Below are positions 1 to 10,139 of a stretch of DNA of 43,004 nucleotides, in pieces. Below the pieces are notes generated by a model. It was not told the DNA's origin. It made no database searches and saw nothing but the letters and a program-made list of their open reading frames with translations. The first letter of the stretch is position 1. Every line of letters starts with the position of its first letter. This DNA is from an uncultured Gimesia sp. (GTDB lineage Bacteria > Planctomycetota > Planctomycetia > Planctomycetales > Planctomycetaceae). The stretch covers positions 1 to 43,004 of the forward strand of contig NZ_CALEMX010000442.1 of assembly GCF_937910335.1 (NCBI RefSeq), in the 5' to 3' direction. Position numbers and translations under genes: made by a program.

Positions 1-1
1 T

Positions 2-1069
2 GATTTTGAAGAGGAAGAGGAAGAGGAAGACATTATCGAGGCCTTTGATGATGATGAAGAAGAAGATGATGAAATCGATGACGAAGAGGAAATTGAAGAT
101 GATTACACCCCCGCCTCTGCCGTTGTCGATGACGAAGATAAAGAGGAAAGTGCTCTCAAAGTAGCAGACGAGGAAAAAGATACGTACTGGGATGCCCTGG
201 AAGGCTGGAATTGGGATGAAGAAGATTCTAAGTCCGTAAAATCGGTTCGCAAAACTTCGGATGAAACCGTTACTAAGGTCGAAGAAGAAGTTGTTGAAGC
301 GAAAAAGCCCGCTCAAAAGAAACCATCCAAACCGCGCAGCCAGCAAGCAAAAAAACCAAAAACTCAAGCAGCAGCAGACCAATCGGCTCGAACAGATGAA
401 CGACTCGATGATGCTGACGCCTTTGGCTTTGGTCTTGTTTCTGAAGAAGTAGCTTTTCAAAACGAAGTCGCCTATGATTCCACTGACGAAGATGAAGTGG
501 ATGATGAGGGAGAAGCGGTAGCAGAAGAAGCAGATGTCGAAGCAGTAGACGAAGCGGAAACGAAACGTCCACGGAAGCGGCGTAGAAGACGCCGCCGGTC
601 CCGCAAGACTGGAGACATAAAAGAAGAATCATCTGAAGCCGACAGCGTTGATGACGAAAATGAAGATGAGGAAGCGGGGCTTCAGGAGGAGGGCGAATCA
701 GAAGATTCCGAAGAGGATTCCGAAACAGAAGAAAATAAATCGGATCGCCCTACTAAACGTCGTCCCCGTAGACGCAAAAGCTCACGACGTCCCGAAGCTG
801 CTGACTCGGAAGAAACCACTGAAACCTCTGAAGCAGATGAAAGCTCACGCCCTAGAAAAAGAGAAGTTGAAAACAAGTACCCGAACGTTCCCAGTTGGGA
901 AGAAGCGATTTCCTATCTGTTGAATCCGAAACTGGTAGGCGGCAAAGCCGACAACGAGGAAGAAGGCAAAAGTGAATCCTCAGAAGGTGACGCTCGCAAA
1001 CGTTCGCCGCGGCGGCCTTCAAAAAGACGCGGGGGAAATCGTCGTCAAGCTCCTAAAAAGCCATCTTAA
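2..1069 (+). CDS. Partial CDS (5' end outside window): highly charged, probably disordered protein; acidic D/E-rich N-terminal part and Arg/Lys-rich clusters (RPRKRRRRRRRSRK, KRRPRRRKSSRR)
   Basis: Frame 2 is open from the window start to TAA at 1067-1069; the ORF track lists only the part from the internal ATG at 497. Strong compositional bias. Confidence 0.75.
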   Translation, partial: DFEEEEEEEDIIEAFDDDEEEDDEIDDEEEIEDDYTPASAVVDDEDKEESALKVADEEKDTYWDALEGWNWDEEDSKSVKSVRKTSDETVTKVEEEVVEAKKPAQKKPSKPRSQQAKKPKTQAAADQSARTDERLDDADAFGFGLVSEEVAFQNEVAYDSTDEDEVDDEGEAVAEEADVEAVDEAETKRPRKRRRRRRRSRKTGDIKEESSEADSVDDENEDEEAGLQEEGESEDSEEDSETEENKSDRPTKRRPRRRKSSRRPEAADSEETTETSEADESSRPRKREVENKYPNVPSWEEAISYLLNPKLVGGKADNEEEGKSESSEGDARKRSPRRPSKRRGGNRRQAPKKPS

Positions 1070-1188
1070 ACAACGGCCCGCTGAAGCCTGACCCAAGCGA
1101 ACGTCCCTGAGTCTGTTTCGGATGGGATTCTGAATCTGGAGGCATTGGTGATACGAAGAAAATGCAGCCGCCCTGAAAGTTAGAAATC

Positions 1189-2061
1189 ATGTCGGACCAG
1201 TTTACTTCCCCGATCAATACCGTTGAAGAGATTCCTGCACTTCGCGTTTTGGTCCAGGCACAGCGTCAGCAACAGGCCTCTATTGGATTTGTTCCTACGA
1301 TGGGTGCGCTCCATGCCGGGCATGCCAGTCTGATTGAACAGGCACGACGAGAGTGTGATTTTGTTATCGTTTCCATTTTTGTGAATCCTACTCAATTTGG
1401 GCCCAACGAAGACTTTGAGAAGTATCCTCGTTTACGAGAACAAGATCTGTCAATTTGCCAGGCAGCGGGAGCCGATCTGGTCTGGATGCCCACGACCGAA
1501 ATCATGTATGCGCCTGATTTTTCCACGGTCGTTGAAGTAAAAGCGCTTTCACAAATTTTGGAAGGCGCAACCCGCACGACCCACTTTCAAGGTGTTACTA
1601 CTGTCGTCACCAAACTACTGCTGAGTTGTCTGCCTGATGTCGCATTCTTTGGCGCCAAAGACTATCAACAGCAGGCCATCATTCGTCGGATGTGCCTCGA
1701 TTTGAATATCCCAGTGGAAATCAAAACTTGTCCCATTATTCGAGACAGGGATGGTTTGGCGTTGAGTAGTCGTAACGTTTATCTTTCAGAAGCGGAACGT
1801 TCGTCAGCCTTGTCACTTTCTCAAGCATTGAATCTGGCGAAGGAAAAAATTGACGCAGGGGAAACGGACCTGAACCAGTTGAAAGCCGACATGCAACATC
1901 TCCTTAGCACAACCCCTTTGGTCAAACTGGATTATGCTACCATTGTCGATTCGCATACGCTGGAAGAGATTTCCGCCCCGCAACCAGAAATGGTGGCGTT
2001 GATTGCCGCTTATGTTGGGGAGACCCGTCTGATCGATAACTGTCTGCTCCATCCCGTGTAG
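1189..2061 (+). CDS. panC: Pantothenate synthetase (pantoate--beta-alanine ligase)
   Basis: Motifs GFVPTMGALHAGHASLIEQAR, FVNPTQFGPNEDFEKYPR, FFGAKDYQQQAIIRRM, RDRDGLALSSRNVYL. Confidence 0.97.
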   Translation: MSDQFTSPINTVEEIPALRVLVQAQRQQQASIGFVPTMGALHAGHASLIEQARRECDFVIVSIFVNPTQFGPNEDFEKYPRLREQDLSICQAAGADLVWMPTTEIMYAPDFSTVVEVKALSQILEGATRTTHFQGVTTVVTKLLLSCLPDVAFFGAKDYQQQAIIRRMCLDLNIPVEIKTCPIIRDRDGLALSSRNVYLSEAERSSALSLSQALNLAKEKIDAGETDLNQLKADMQHLLSTTPLVKLDYATIVDSHTLEEISAPQPEMVALIAAYVGETRLIDNCLLHPV

Positions 2062-2198
2062 ACACGATAAAACGGTAATCTTTGCCGGTTTCTGCTATCT
2101 GATATTGACGTAACGTGTTAAAAAATAAGAACATACATATATCTATTGCTATAATTTGTCCGAAAACTCCGGTTTTCTTTTGAGAGCGGGAACTTATT

Positions 2199-2849
2199 TT
2201 GTCCCCCATTCGTCAAAAAGATACTGTGACCAATAATGATCAATACCTGATTCAAGAATGTTTGGCAGGTCGTACGGAGGCGTTTGATCAACTGGTTCTG
2301 AAATATCAGGACCGATTGTTTCGAACGTTAGTACGAATTCTGGGCTCGAGCGACGATGCGCGCGATGCAGCTCAGGAAGGTTTTACACAAGCGTTCTTCA
2401 AATTGAATTCGTTTCGAGGTACTGCTGCATTTTATTCCTGGTTATTTCGGATTTCGTTTAATGCGGCAATCTCTCAGAAAAGAAAAACCAAACGAACGAC
2501 TACAACCCTGGATACACAAGATAATCCGGCTGGTAACTGGCTGGTAGATCCTCACCCCGAAAACCATCCCCCCGAATTAGCCGAACAGTCTGAACGGAAA
2601 AAGATTGTTCATCAGGCCTTGAATGAATTACAGGAAGAGTACCGAACCCCGTTAATCTTAAGAGAACTGGAAGGAATGTCCTACGGAGAAATTGCAGAGA
2701 TCACGGCTATTCCCCTGGGAACGGTCAGGAGCCGCATTTTTAGAGGAAGGAATGAACTGAAACAGAAATTGAGCACGCTTTTTCAAGAGGAACCGAGATC
2801 GCGTGTTTCCCTCTCTGACCAAGAGTCATCGATAAGTGAATCAAAATGA
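2199..2849 (+). CDS. ECF-type RNA polymerase sigma factor (sigma-70 family)
   Basis: Region 2 (FDQLVLKYQDRLFRTLVRILGSSDDARDAAQEGFTQAFFKLNSFRG) and region 4 (LRELEGMSYGEIAEITAIPLGTVRSRIFRGRNELK). Start codon uncertain (TTG at 2199 in the track). Confidence 0.92.
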   Translation: MSPIRQKDTVTNNDQYLIQECLAGRTEAFDQLVLKYQDRLFRTLVRILGSSDDARDAAQEGFTQAFFKLNSFRGTAAFYSWLFRISFNAAISQKRKTKRTTTTLDTQDNPAGNWLVDPHPENHPPELAEQSERKKIVHQALNELQEEYRTPLILRELEGMSYGEIAEITAIPLGTVRSRIFRGRNELKQKLSTLFQEEPRSRVSLSDQESSISESK

Positions 2850-4480
2850 GTAGTCACCCATCATCAAATGAAAAATTTTCCGCCTACTTCGATCATGAAG
2901 CCTCACCCGAGGAGCGCCAGGAGTTAGAATCACTTCTGGAAAATTCCGTCGAAGCACGGCAGGAACTTCATGAAATTGGAGAACTATCCCGGCTGTTACA
3001 GGAAACCGCCACGGAATCTGCGCCTCCCGAACTGGCAGCATCCATCCGCCGACGGATTGAGCAGGAAACCCTATTGACAAAAGCAGCACCCGCTGAGGTC
3101 AAACGTGTTCCTTCTCTGCTGCGTTATCGTATTGCTGTTGCCGTCAGTACTTGTTCTTCTCTGGCTGCTCTGATTTTATTTGTCTTATTGATGAACACTC
3201 CTGAAACTCCCTGGCAATTTCAAACACATTCGGCCGACCAGGTGGCATTCCAGCCTGCGACAAAGCCTGACAGTGAATCGACTCTCGTACGTCGCAAACA
3301 TGGCCCCGAAGTCCGTACCAGTGCCAACCTCAGTTATTCCGGGAAGTCTGACATAAAAATCGTAAAGGCAATGCCTGCTCCTTCAATTGATTTTAACTCC
3401 GGAACAAGTCGCTCTGTCGATAAAACCAAAATGAATAATGGGTTGGCGTCAAACGGACGCACGACGAAAGACTTAAAAGGTAATTTTTCAGTAAGGAATA
3501 CCCACGCAGAGCAGAAGGTTGGAAAAAGCCTTCCGAAATCAGCGATGGCGCCCCAATCACAGCCAATGGGGATTCCCGTTCATATTCCCCTCGATTCCAT
3601 TCGCATAGGACAAGCGCTCCCGTATTTTAGCAATATCGATGGAAAAGTCGCTGTGATTGAAGTACACGTCGTTGATGTAAAACGGGCATTGGGAACTTTG
3701 GAATTATTACTGGCACGCAATCACATTCCCGTGGATCAAAAAAAACAGTCTGCCGTCGAACGTCAATTCAGTCGTTCACACATTTTAAAAGCCAAAGATG
3801 TACTTGAAACCAACCCCACTTTGGCCGAATCTGATCAGTCAGAAAATCAATTATTCGCCGTTTACGTGGAAGCGACCGACAAACAATTAGCATCCGCCCT
3901 GAAGGATTTTCAGAAGGACCTGCAGCGAGATCAACTCGTGGGACTTGCTTTACAGCCAGCCATCAAAGCATCCTCTTTGACAGAAGAATTCGGAGAATTA
4001 CCTCAACTGCTGACGCAACGTTCAAACCTCTCTGATATGGACAAAGTAAACAGCGCCAAAGAAAACAGTGCCGTCGCTGGGACCCCCTTGCGTAGTCTCA
4101 AGCAGAAAATGGCAGTGTCCAATTCGCCCCAAAGAGATTCAGAATTCAAAAAATTACCCGTATCCGAATCGCTGACCAAAAAAAGGGAAGCGAGCAAGAG
4201 CAGGCAAAATTCTTTTCAAATGCGTTACCGGATGCAAATACCGGCGGAACAACGCGGTCAACGAGCGAAATTGGCTCAACTGAATGAAGCCAAACAGAAA
4301 ATAGGGAAGAAACTCGTGCCCCCCCACCTTCCCGCGCTCGACGCATCAAAACCCTATAGCGCAGGAAAAAATATCACACCTAAACAAGAAGCTTTCCAGA
4401 ATCAAGCACCTGCACCAGTAAAAGTACTCTTTGTATTCAAAGGGGCTGCCCCTCCCACCACATCCCCGGCTCCTCAGTAA
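2846..4480 (+). CDS. Anti-sigma-factor-like membrane protein with long extracytoplasmic region
   Basis: ATGA overlap with the sigma gene (2846-2849); N-terminal anti-sigma-like segment (SAYFDHEASPEERQELESLL), single TM helix (IAVAVSTCSSLAALILFVLLM), long low-complexity C-terminal part. Confidence 0.8.
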   Translation: MSSHPSSNEKFSAYFDHEASPEERQELESLLENSVEARQELHEIGELSRLLQETATESAPPELAASIRRRIEQETLLTKAAPAEVKRVPSLLRYRIAVAVSTCSSLAALILFVLLMNTPETPWQFQTHSADQVAFQPATKPDSESTLVRRKHGPEVRTSANLSYSGKSDIKIVKAMPAPSIDFNSGTSRSVDKTKMNNGLASNGRTTKDLKGNFSVRNTHAEQKVGKSLPKSAMAPQSQPMGIPVHIPLDSIRIGQALPYFSNIDGKVAVIEVHVVDVKRALGTLELLLARNHIPVDQKKQSAVERQFSRSHILKAKDVLETNPTLAESDQSENQLFAVYVEATDKQLASALKDFQKDLQRDQLVGLALQPAIKASSLTEEFGELPQLLTQRSNLSDMDKVNSAKENSAVAGTPLRSLKQKMAVSNSPQRDSEFKKLPVSESLTKKREASKSRQNSFQMRYRMQIPAEQRGQRAKLAQLNEAKQKIGKKLVPPHLPALDASKPYSAGKNITPKQEAFQNQAPAPVKVLFVFKGAAPPTTSPAPQ

Positions 4481-4516
4481 TGAATTTAGCCGGGAAGTGG
4501 TCTGAAAACGGTAGTG

Positions 4517-4534
4517 AAGCCTTGAAGGGCTTTT
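4517..4534. terminator. Possible weak hairpin terminator between convergent genes
   Basis: AAGCC-ttgaag-GGCTT followed by TT, between the convergent genes ending at 4480 and 4533. Confidence 0.3.
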
Positions 4535-5573
4535 ATCTGGCAGCTCCGACATGCCCCTTTGTTTTGGTCTGAATGCGGACCAGATATGTATCTGCGGTCA
4601 GATACAGAGTCGAGCCATCATTGCCCCAGGCACAGTTGGCAGTTCGTTCTCCGGTACTGATGCGCCCCAGCAGTTCGCCTGATGGTGTAAAGATATAACA
4701 GCCGCCAGGCCCCGTAGCAAAAATATTGCCTTTCAGATCTGTTTTCAAACCATCGGGCAATCCGGGCAGTTTGCCAACGGCAGGAGTGACATCGTAAAAC
4801 AACTTGCCGGTTCCCAATGTCCCGTCTTTTCTGACAGGAAATGCTTTCCAGATAGCCGCTTTGGGATCGGATTGTGCTACGTATAATGTTTTTTCATCCG
4901 GAGAAAAAGCAATGCCATTGGGGCGCGTCATTTCCTTCGTCAACAATGTCAATGTTCCATCTTTTGCCAATCGATAGACGCCACAGAAATCGAGTTCACG
5001 ACGGGGGTCGTCATAACGGTTTGGCAGGCCATAGGGGGGATCGGTGAAATACAGATCGCCATTGGATTTGAATGTTCCATCATTGGGACTGTTTAACCGT
5101 TTTCCCATGTAATTATCGACGAGCGTCCGCTTGCCTCCTTTTTTGGTCATGACGGAAACACGACGATCGCCGTGTTCGCAGGAAACCAGACGCCCCTTCT
5201 GATCCAGAAACAGTCCATTGCAACCAGGCTCATTTCCATAGGGAGTCACTCCTGTATAACCGGAAGGCTTGAGGAACAGCGAGGCCCCTTGCCCTTCTTT
5301 CCACTTCATGACAGAGTTACGTGGAATATCAGAAAACAGTAAATATCCTTCTTTGGCATCTCCGACCCAGACAGGTCCTTCTGACCAGTCAAAGCCGGAA
5401 GAGAGAACCTCTATCCTGGCATCCTTGTCTATCAGTTGATCCAGTCTTGGGTCCAGACGGATAATTTCGCCAATGGTGGGATAATTGGTAGAATCCTGAG
5501 CCTGTAGCTCTGATTGACTAAGACTCAATACAAAAGTTGCTAGAATCATGCAGGTGAAACGAATAGTTTTCAT
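4533..5573 (-). CDS. Secreted SMP-30/gluconolactonase/LRE-like beta-propeller protein
   Basis: DWSEGPVWV, LLFSDIPRNSVMKW, LNSPNDGTFKSNGDLYFTDPPYGLP, RPNGIAFSPDEKTLYVAQSD; signal peptide MKTIRFTCMILATFVLSLSQSELQA supports start at 5573 rather than 5711. Confidence 0.93.
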   Translation of the reverse strand: MKTIRFTCMILATFVLSLSQSELQAQDSTNYPTIGEIIRLDPRLDQLIDKDARIEVLSSGFDWSEGPVWVGDAKEGYLLFSDIPRNSVMKWKEGQGASLFLKPSGYTGVTPYGNEPGCNGLFLDQKGRLVSCEHGDRRVSVMTKKGGKRTLVDNYMGKRLNSPNDGTFKSNGDLYFTDPPYGLPNRYDDPRRELDFCGVYRLAKDGTLTLLTKEMTRPNGIAFSPDEKTLYVAQSDPKAAIWKAFPVRKDGTLGTGKLFYDVTPAVGKLPGLPDGLKTDLKGNIFATGPGGCYIFTPSGELLGRISTGERTANCAWGNDGSTLYLTADTYLVRIQTKTKGHVGAAR

Positions 5574-5847
5574 GTTTTTTTCCCTGTTTTCAGTCAGTAA
5601 GATCAATGTAATATCAGAGGGGAATCTTGAAATAACAATTCTACAGATTGTTCGCAGGAGATGCACGTATAGAGGAAATATTCTTGAATCCGGGGTCTGA
5701 AATCCTTGCATCCTGGAATCAGCCTGGATAACGTGATTTTTGAACCATTTGTCTCAGCCAGAGTCTTTTCAGGTGTGTGAGGATTGGTTAGAATCAGATC
5801 AATTCAGAGAGGGAACTGGCTGCTTCAGCAGCCGGTAGACTTCATAT

Positions 5848-5922
5848 GGTGGGTATAGCTCAGTTGGTTAGAGCGCCGGATTGTGATTCCGGAGGTCGCG
5901 GGTTCGAACCCCGTTACTCACC
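5848..5922 (+). tRNA. tRNA-His (anticodon GTG), CCA not encoded
   Basis: Cloverleaf: acceptor GTGGGTA/TACTCAC, extra G-1 opposite C73, D-arm AGCTCAGTTGGTTAGAGC, anticodon arm CCGGA-TTGTGAT-TCCGG, T-arm GCGGG-TTCGAAC-CCCGT. Confidence 0.95.
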
Positions 5923-6434
5923 CTTTTATTCAGCGATCAGTCTCATCGCCGCTCACTCTTCGCATGTCTGCGATCCCCATTGCATCGTCTAATAGACTTG
6001 ACCCTATCACAGCGTTCTCCTCATTCGCTTCTCTGTATTTTGATACCAGTCAATCGAAAGATGAATCGGCCTGCGGGAATGTGCATCTATCACTTCTGGT
6101 TCACTCTCAATGAACTATTCTCGAAAAAGTACTGATCATTGAGTTTCTTGAACGCCTTCATTTTTTAATTGTATTATTTACAATCATAAGTGCTTGATCT
6201 CTGATTGAAATTGATAACTCAGTTTCGCATCCACTCTGGAACAAGTGCTTTTGTGCAATGAAGTCTCTGAAATCAGTAAAAACTTATATTGCCTGAATTT
6301 TTCGAATTCTATTATACTGGCCGTGTGATTGAAGTCATCACAATTCAATATGACCATCAGCCGGTCTTCAGGCGAGACCGCTGTGAAATCATCATATTTC
6401 GAGAGCGTTTTTTCAGGGACGGAGAGCCAAGCTC

Positions 6435-7079
6435 ATGCATCAGGCCAGTAAAATTTTCTGCCGCAATTTGGAACGATCTATTTCTGCAAAAAAACAAATG
6501 CTGGAAGACACGGAAATGCAGCAGGAATTTTCGAAAGCGGTGGATCTGATCCTCCAAAGCTATCAAAGTGGAGGTCGATTGTACCTCGCGGGCAATGGAG
6601 GCTCAGCAGCTGATGCCCAGCATCTGGCAGCAGAATTTGTCTGCCGCCTGGGTAAAGATCGGGCTTCACTTCCCGCGGAAGCATTAACGACTGATAGTTC
6701 GATTCTCACAGCCATCGGGAATGACTACGGTTTCGATGTAGTGTTCTCGAGACAACTGGAAGGAAAATTGACAGAGAATGATGTTTTCCTGGGAATCACA
6801 ACCTCCGGCAATTCCCCAAACATTCTGAAAGCAGTACAAACCTGTCAGGATAAAAATATTCCCAGCATTGTGTTTACCGGACACGGTGGGGGCGCAGTTC
6901 GGTCTCTCTGTGATGTGTGTGTGATTGCTCATGGCGAACTAACAAGCCAGATCCAGGAAGTGCATCTGGTGCTTGAACACACACTCTGTGAATGTGTGGA
7001 AGCGGCTCTGTTCAACTTTAAACTGGATATCAGTTCGCCCCATCAGGACCAACCCGGCTCTCTGAGACGGGCAGCCTGA
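6435..7079 (+). CDS. gmhA: Phosphoheptose isomerase (sedoheptulose-7-phosphate isomerase, SIS domain)
   Basis: YLAGNGGSAADAQHLAAEFVCRL, LTAIGNDYGFDVVFSRQL, LGITTSGNSPNILKAV; adjacent to gmhB. Confidence 0.9.
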   Translation: MHQASKIFCRNLERSISAKKQMLEDTEMQQEFSKAVDLILQSYQSGGRLYLAGNGGSAADAQHLAAEFVCRLGKDRASLPAEALTTDSSILTAIGNDYGFDVVFSRQLEGKLTENDVFLGITTSGNSPNILKAVQTCQDKNIPSIVFTGHGGGAVRSLCDVCVIAHGELTSQIQEVHLVLEHTLCECVEAALFNFKLDISSPHQDQPGSLRRAA

Positions 7080-7086
7080 ATTAGCG

Positions 7087-7671
7087 ATGCGGGCACAGTC
7101 ATCTCCAAAGAAATCATTCTTTCTCGATCGTGATGGTGTGATCAATGTGGAGAAAGACTATCTGCACCGCATCGAAGATTTTGAATTCATTGATGGAATT
7201 TTTGAACTATGCCGGGCAGCAGAAGAGTCTGGTTACAGTTTGATCATCGTGACCAATCAGTCGGGCATTGCGCGCGGCTATTATACAGAACAGCAATTCA
7301 TTGACTTAATGTCTTGGATGAAAGAGGTATTTGCAAATTGCGGCATCACGATTGCCGATGTGTTCTTTTGCCCGCATCACCCCATTCATGGAACAGGCCT
7401 CTACCGTGCCGACTGTGCCTGTCGAAAACCGAAACCCAAAATGCTGATCGATGCGGCAACGAAGCACAACCTGGACCTGTCTGAATCGATTCTGGTGGGA
7501 GATAAATCATCAGATATCAAAGCTGGTCAGGCAGCCGGCCTGAAAACAACAGCGCTGGTCGGAACGGGACATCGTGTGAGTGAAGCGGATAAAAAAGGGG
7601 CAGACATCTATGCCAGCTCATTATTAGAACTCAAAACAATCCTGTTTCCAGCGACAATCTGCACAGACTGA
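7087..7671 (+). CDS. gmhB: D-glycero-beta-D-manno-heptose-1,7-bisphosphate 7-phosphatase (HAD family)
   Basis: FFLDRDGVINVEKDYLHRIEDFEFIDG, IIVTNQSGIARGYY, FFCPHHP...CACRKPKPKML, LVGDKSSDIKAGQAAGL. Confidence 0.92.
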   Translation: MRAQSSPKKSFFLDRDGVINVEKDYLHRIEDFEFIDGIFELCRAAEESGYSLIIVTNQSGIARGYYTEQQFIDLMSWMKEVFANCGITIADVFFCPHHPIHGTGLYRADCACRKPKPKMLIDAATKHNLDLSESILVGDKSSDIKAGQAAGLKTTALVGTGHRVSEADKKGADIYASSLLELKTILFPATICTD

Positions 7672-7733
7672 TGGTACCTGTGGAAGCTTGCAAGAATCAG
7701 AATATGTCAGAGTCAGCGGATTGATCCTGAAGG

Positions 7734-8918
7734 TTATGCAGCATCACATTTAATGATGATCTCTTCGGGAATGATTTCTTCGACTTGACTGGCATCGAAC
7801 GGTATGGTTTTGACTTCTACATCCGTGTGCCACTCGATTTCTCCAGGCTTTCCGGCACCGCAGTAAGCTGCCAGTAAAACCAACGGCATCCAGGCAGCAC
7901 CCACAAATAAGATGCCCCATGCCGGCCAGATGATCGCACAGGCTGCCCAGGGAAAAAGCCAGCAGACATTGATGGCAAGGATACTCGATGTAACTTTGCG
8001 ATGTGCCGCATGTCGGAGATTATTTTGATCCGCTGATCCTTCCAGCAACCGCGAAACTCTCTGGTAAGCATGGCTTTGATGTCCTTGATACCAACGATCT
8101 CCCCTGAGCATGCGTCGCATGAGCGTTACTGTGGCATCAATCCAAAAGACTCCCGGTAAGATCAACCAGACCCAGAGATTTAACGAACCGGCGGTCAGTG
8201 TCATCAGAGCCAGCATTCCCATGACAAATCCCAGGAAGGTACTACCCACATCACCCATAAAGATTTTTGCAGGTGCCCAGTTAGCCCCGAGAAATCCGAG
8301 CAATGAAACTGCCAGCAAGATCATCAAAGCCTGCTCAGTGGAATAGTCTGCCACTGAAGTTGAGGTCTGAAAGTAAATGAGAATACTTGCCATTACCAGC
8401 ACGCTGATCGCTTCAGAAGCGGCCAGACCATCGATGCCGTCCATAAAGTTAAATAAATTTAACCACCACATCATTCCCAAAACGGCAATCGCCCCCATAA
8501 GCCAGGAGGCCTCCAGCCTGAATCCCCAGAGTTCTACAGCAGGTAAAGGAGACAAAACGGAAACCGATGAAATAATAATTAAGAGCTGTAAGCTAAGTCT
8601 TGTTTTGATGGACAACTGATTTAAATCATCCCAGAACCCGATCGCCGCGATGATTAATCCGCCGCTACAGATTGCAGTGATCGATCCCCGTGTCATCAAT
8701 TCATTCCCATACAACAAACCGATTGAGCAAAGGCAGGTAATGACGAAGGCAATTCCTCCGCCGCGGGGAGTCGGCTGAATATGAGCACAGCGGCTGGTAG
8801 GCTCTTTGACCAATCCTAATTTGGGGGACAGTTTGACGAACAGTCCGGTACAAACCAGAGTAGTGACAAACAGGCTGAAAAGTATCAAGCCGGGCAATAT
8901 TAAGCTGCCGCTAATCAT
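7734..8918 (-). CDS. WecA/MraY-family UDP-sugar:undecaprenyl-phosphate sugar-1-phosphate transferase
   Basis: Multi-TM; PTPRGGGIAFV, FNFMDGIDGLAASEA, NWAPAKIFMGDVGSTFLGFVMG, RGDRWYQGHQSHAYQR. Confidence 0.9.
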   Translation of the reverse strand: MISGSLILPGLILFSLFVTTLVCTGLFVKLSPKLGLVKEPTSRCAHIQPTPRGGGIAFVITCLCSIGLLYGNELMTRGSITAICSGGLIIAAIGFWDDLNQLSIKTRLSLQLLIIISSVSVLSPLPAVELWGFRLEASWLMGAIAVLGMMWWLNLFNFMDGIDGLAASEAISVLVMASILIYFQTSTSVADYSTEQALMILLAVSLLGFLGANWAPAKIFMGDVGSTFLGFVMGMLALMTLTAGSLNLWVWLILPGVFWIDATVTLMRRMLRGDRWYQGHQSHAYQRVSRLLEGSADQNNLRHAAHRKVTSSILAINVCWLFPWAACAIIWPAWGILFVGAAWMPLVLLAAYCGAGKPGEIEWHTDVEVKTIPFDASQVEEIIPEEIIIKCDAA

Positions 8919-9309
8919 CGACTTACATCACCCTTTAGAAAATGGCTGGTTTGATTGGAAATGTATCAGGGTCGAGTTCCCATTGATTGAACAGCAATCT
9001 CTGAAATTCTCATTTGTTTCAACCACACATGTTTCAGCCAAAAAAAAACATTGCCCATTCGAAATCGCAGTGCCCGGATCGGCATTCTCTCCTGATATCT
9101 AAGTCCCCAATGAGGCAGGACATATATCGCGAGGGAGTATACTGCGATACGAAAAGAGGGTCAATCCGATATCTTGCTATCACTCTGTTTACAGAGAGAA
9201 GGTCGGATAAAGGCTGCAAAGGGAGCTGATTGGTCTGAAAACAGTACGTTTCCGCGATTCAAGTGCACACCTTAACAAGTAAAGCGAGCCTAGTTTCACC
9301 TCCAACCAG

Positions 9310-10113
9310 TCATTTTGCAGCGGTTTTTTCGAAAACCAGAATATGCTGGCGCGGCAACACGCCGATGGTCTCTTTCCATTTCAGATTCAGTTCGGGGCGA
9401 GAGACCTCTTTTTTTGCCTGTGCTTCGGACATTTTATGTACGAGTTTAATGGGGACGGCTGGATCTTCTTTGCGATATTCAACCAGTACAACGCGCCCTT
9501 TGGGTTTGAGGGCTTTGGATATTTCCCGCATCATTTCATAGGGAAATTCAAACTCATGATAGACGTCGACCATGATGGCGAGGTCAATCGAAGCTGGTTT
9601 GAGTCCGGGAGATTTTTGCGTTCCCAAGACAGGATGGATATTATTGACGCCTGCTTTTTTGAGTTTTTTGTTTAAGAGATCGAGCATTTCCTGTTGCACA
9701 TCAACGGCATACACGATGCCTCCCGGACTGACGTGATCAGCCAGGATAACAGAAATCACTCCACTGCCCGCGCCGATATCTGCGATCGCCATTCCCGGCT
9801 TCAATTTTAATGCTTTGGGAAGTAAAGACAGCCGTTCTTCCTGCTCACGCGAATTACGTTCCAGCCAGGGTGCGCCCTGATATCCCATCACATGCGCAAT
9901 TTCGCGGCCGCGATAGAATTTGCCAATCCCATTCGGATCATGGTCTCGCGAATAAGAATAGAGCGATTTTTCCGAAAGTGGTTTCGGCTTGGCAGGCGCG
10001 ACGGCAGGTTCTTCAGCAGACAGGGAGACCGTCAATAACAGACATACCAGAGAAGAGCATACAAAGCCGCTGATGCAGTTTCGTGACAGCAAATTCTTTG
10101 ATGCATTCTTCAT
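9310..10113 (-). CDS. Class I SAM-dependent methyltransferase with N-terminal signal-peptide-like segment
   Basis: MAIADIGAGSGVISVILADHVSPGGIVYAVDVQQEML, KPKGRVVLVEYRKEDP; N-terminus CISGFVCSSLVCLLLTVSLSAEE. Confidence 0.88.
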   Translation of the reverse strand: MKNASKNLLSRNCISGFVCSSLVCLLLTVSLSAEEPAVAPAKPKPLSEKSLYSYSRDHDPNGIGKFYRGREIAHVMGYQGAPWLERNSREQEERLSLLPKALKLKPGMAIADIGAGSGVISVILADHVSPGGIVYAVDVQQEMLDLLNKKLKKAGVNNIHPVLGTQKSPGLKPASIDLAIMVDVYHEFEFPYEMMREISKALKPKGRVVLVEYRKEDPAVPIKLVHKMSEAQAKKEVSRPELNLKWKETIGVLPRQHILVFEKTAAK

Positions 10114-10139
10114 CTTCGCTCCTCTAACAGAGTCAGGGT

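Noticed and set aside
273-632. 119-aa minus-strand ORF
   Set aside because: Antisense to the repetitive D/E/R-rich CDS; leucine-rich composition is an artefact of the complementary low-complexity sequence.
5883-6113. 76-aa ORF
   Set aside because: Begins inside the tRNA-His gene; spurious.
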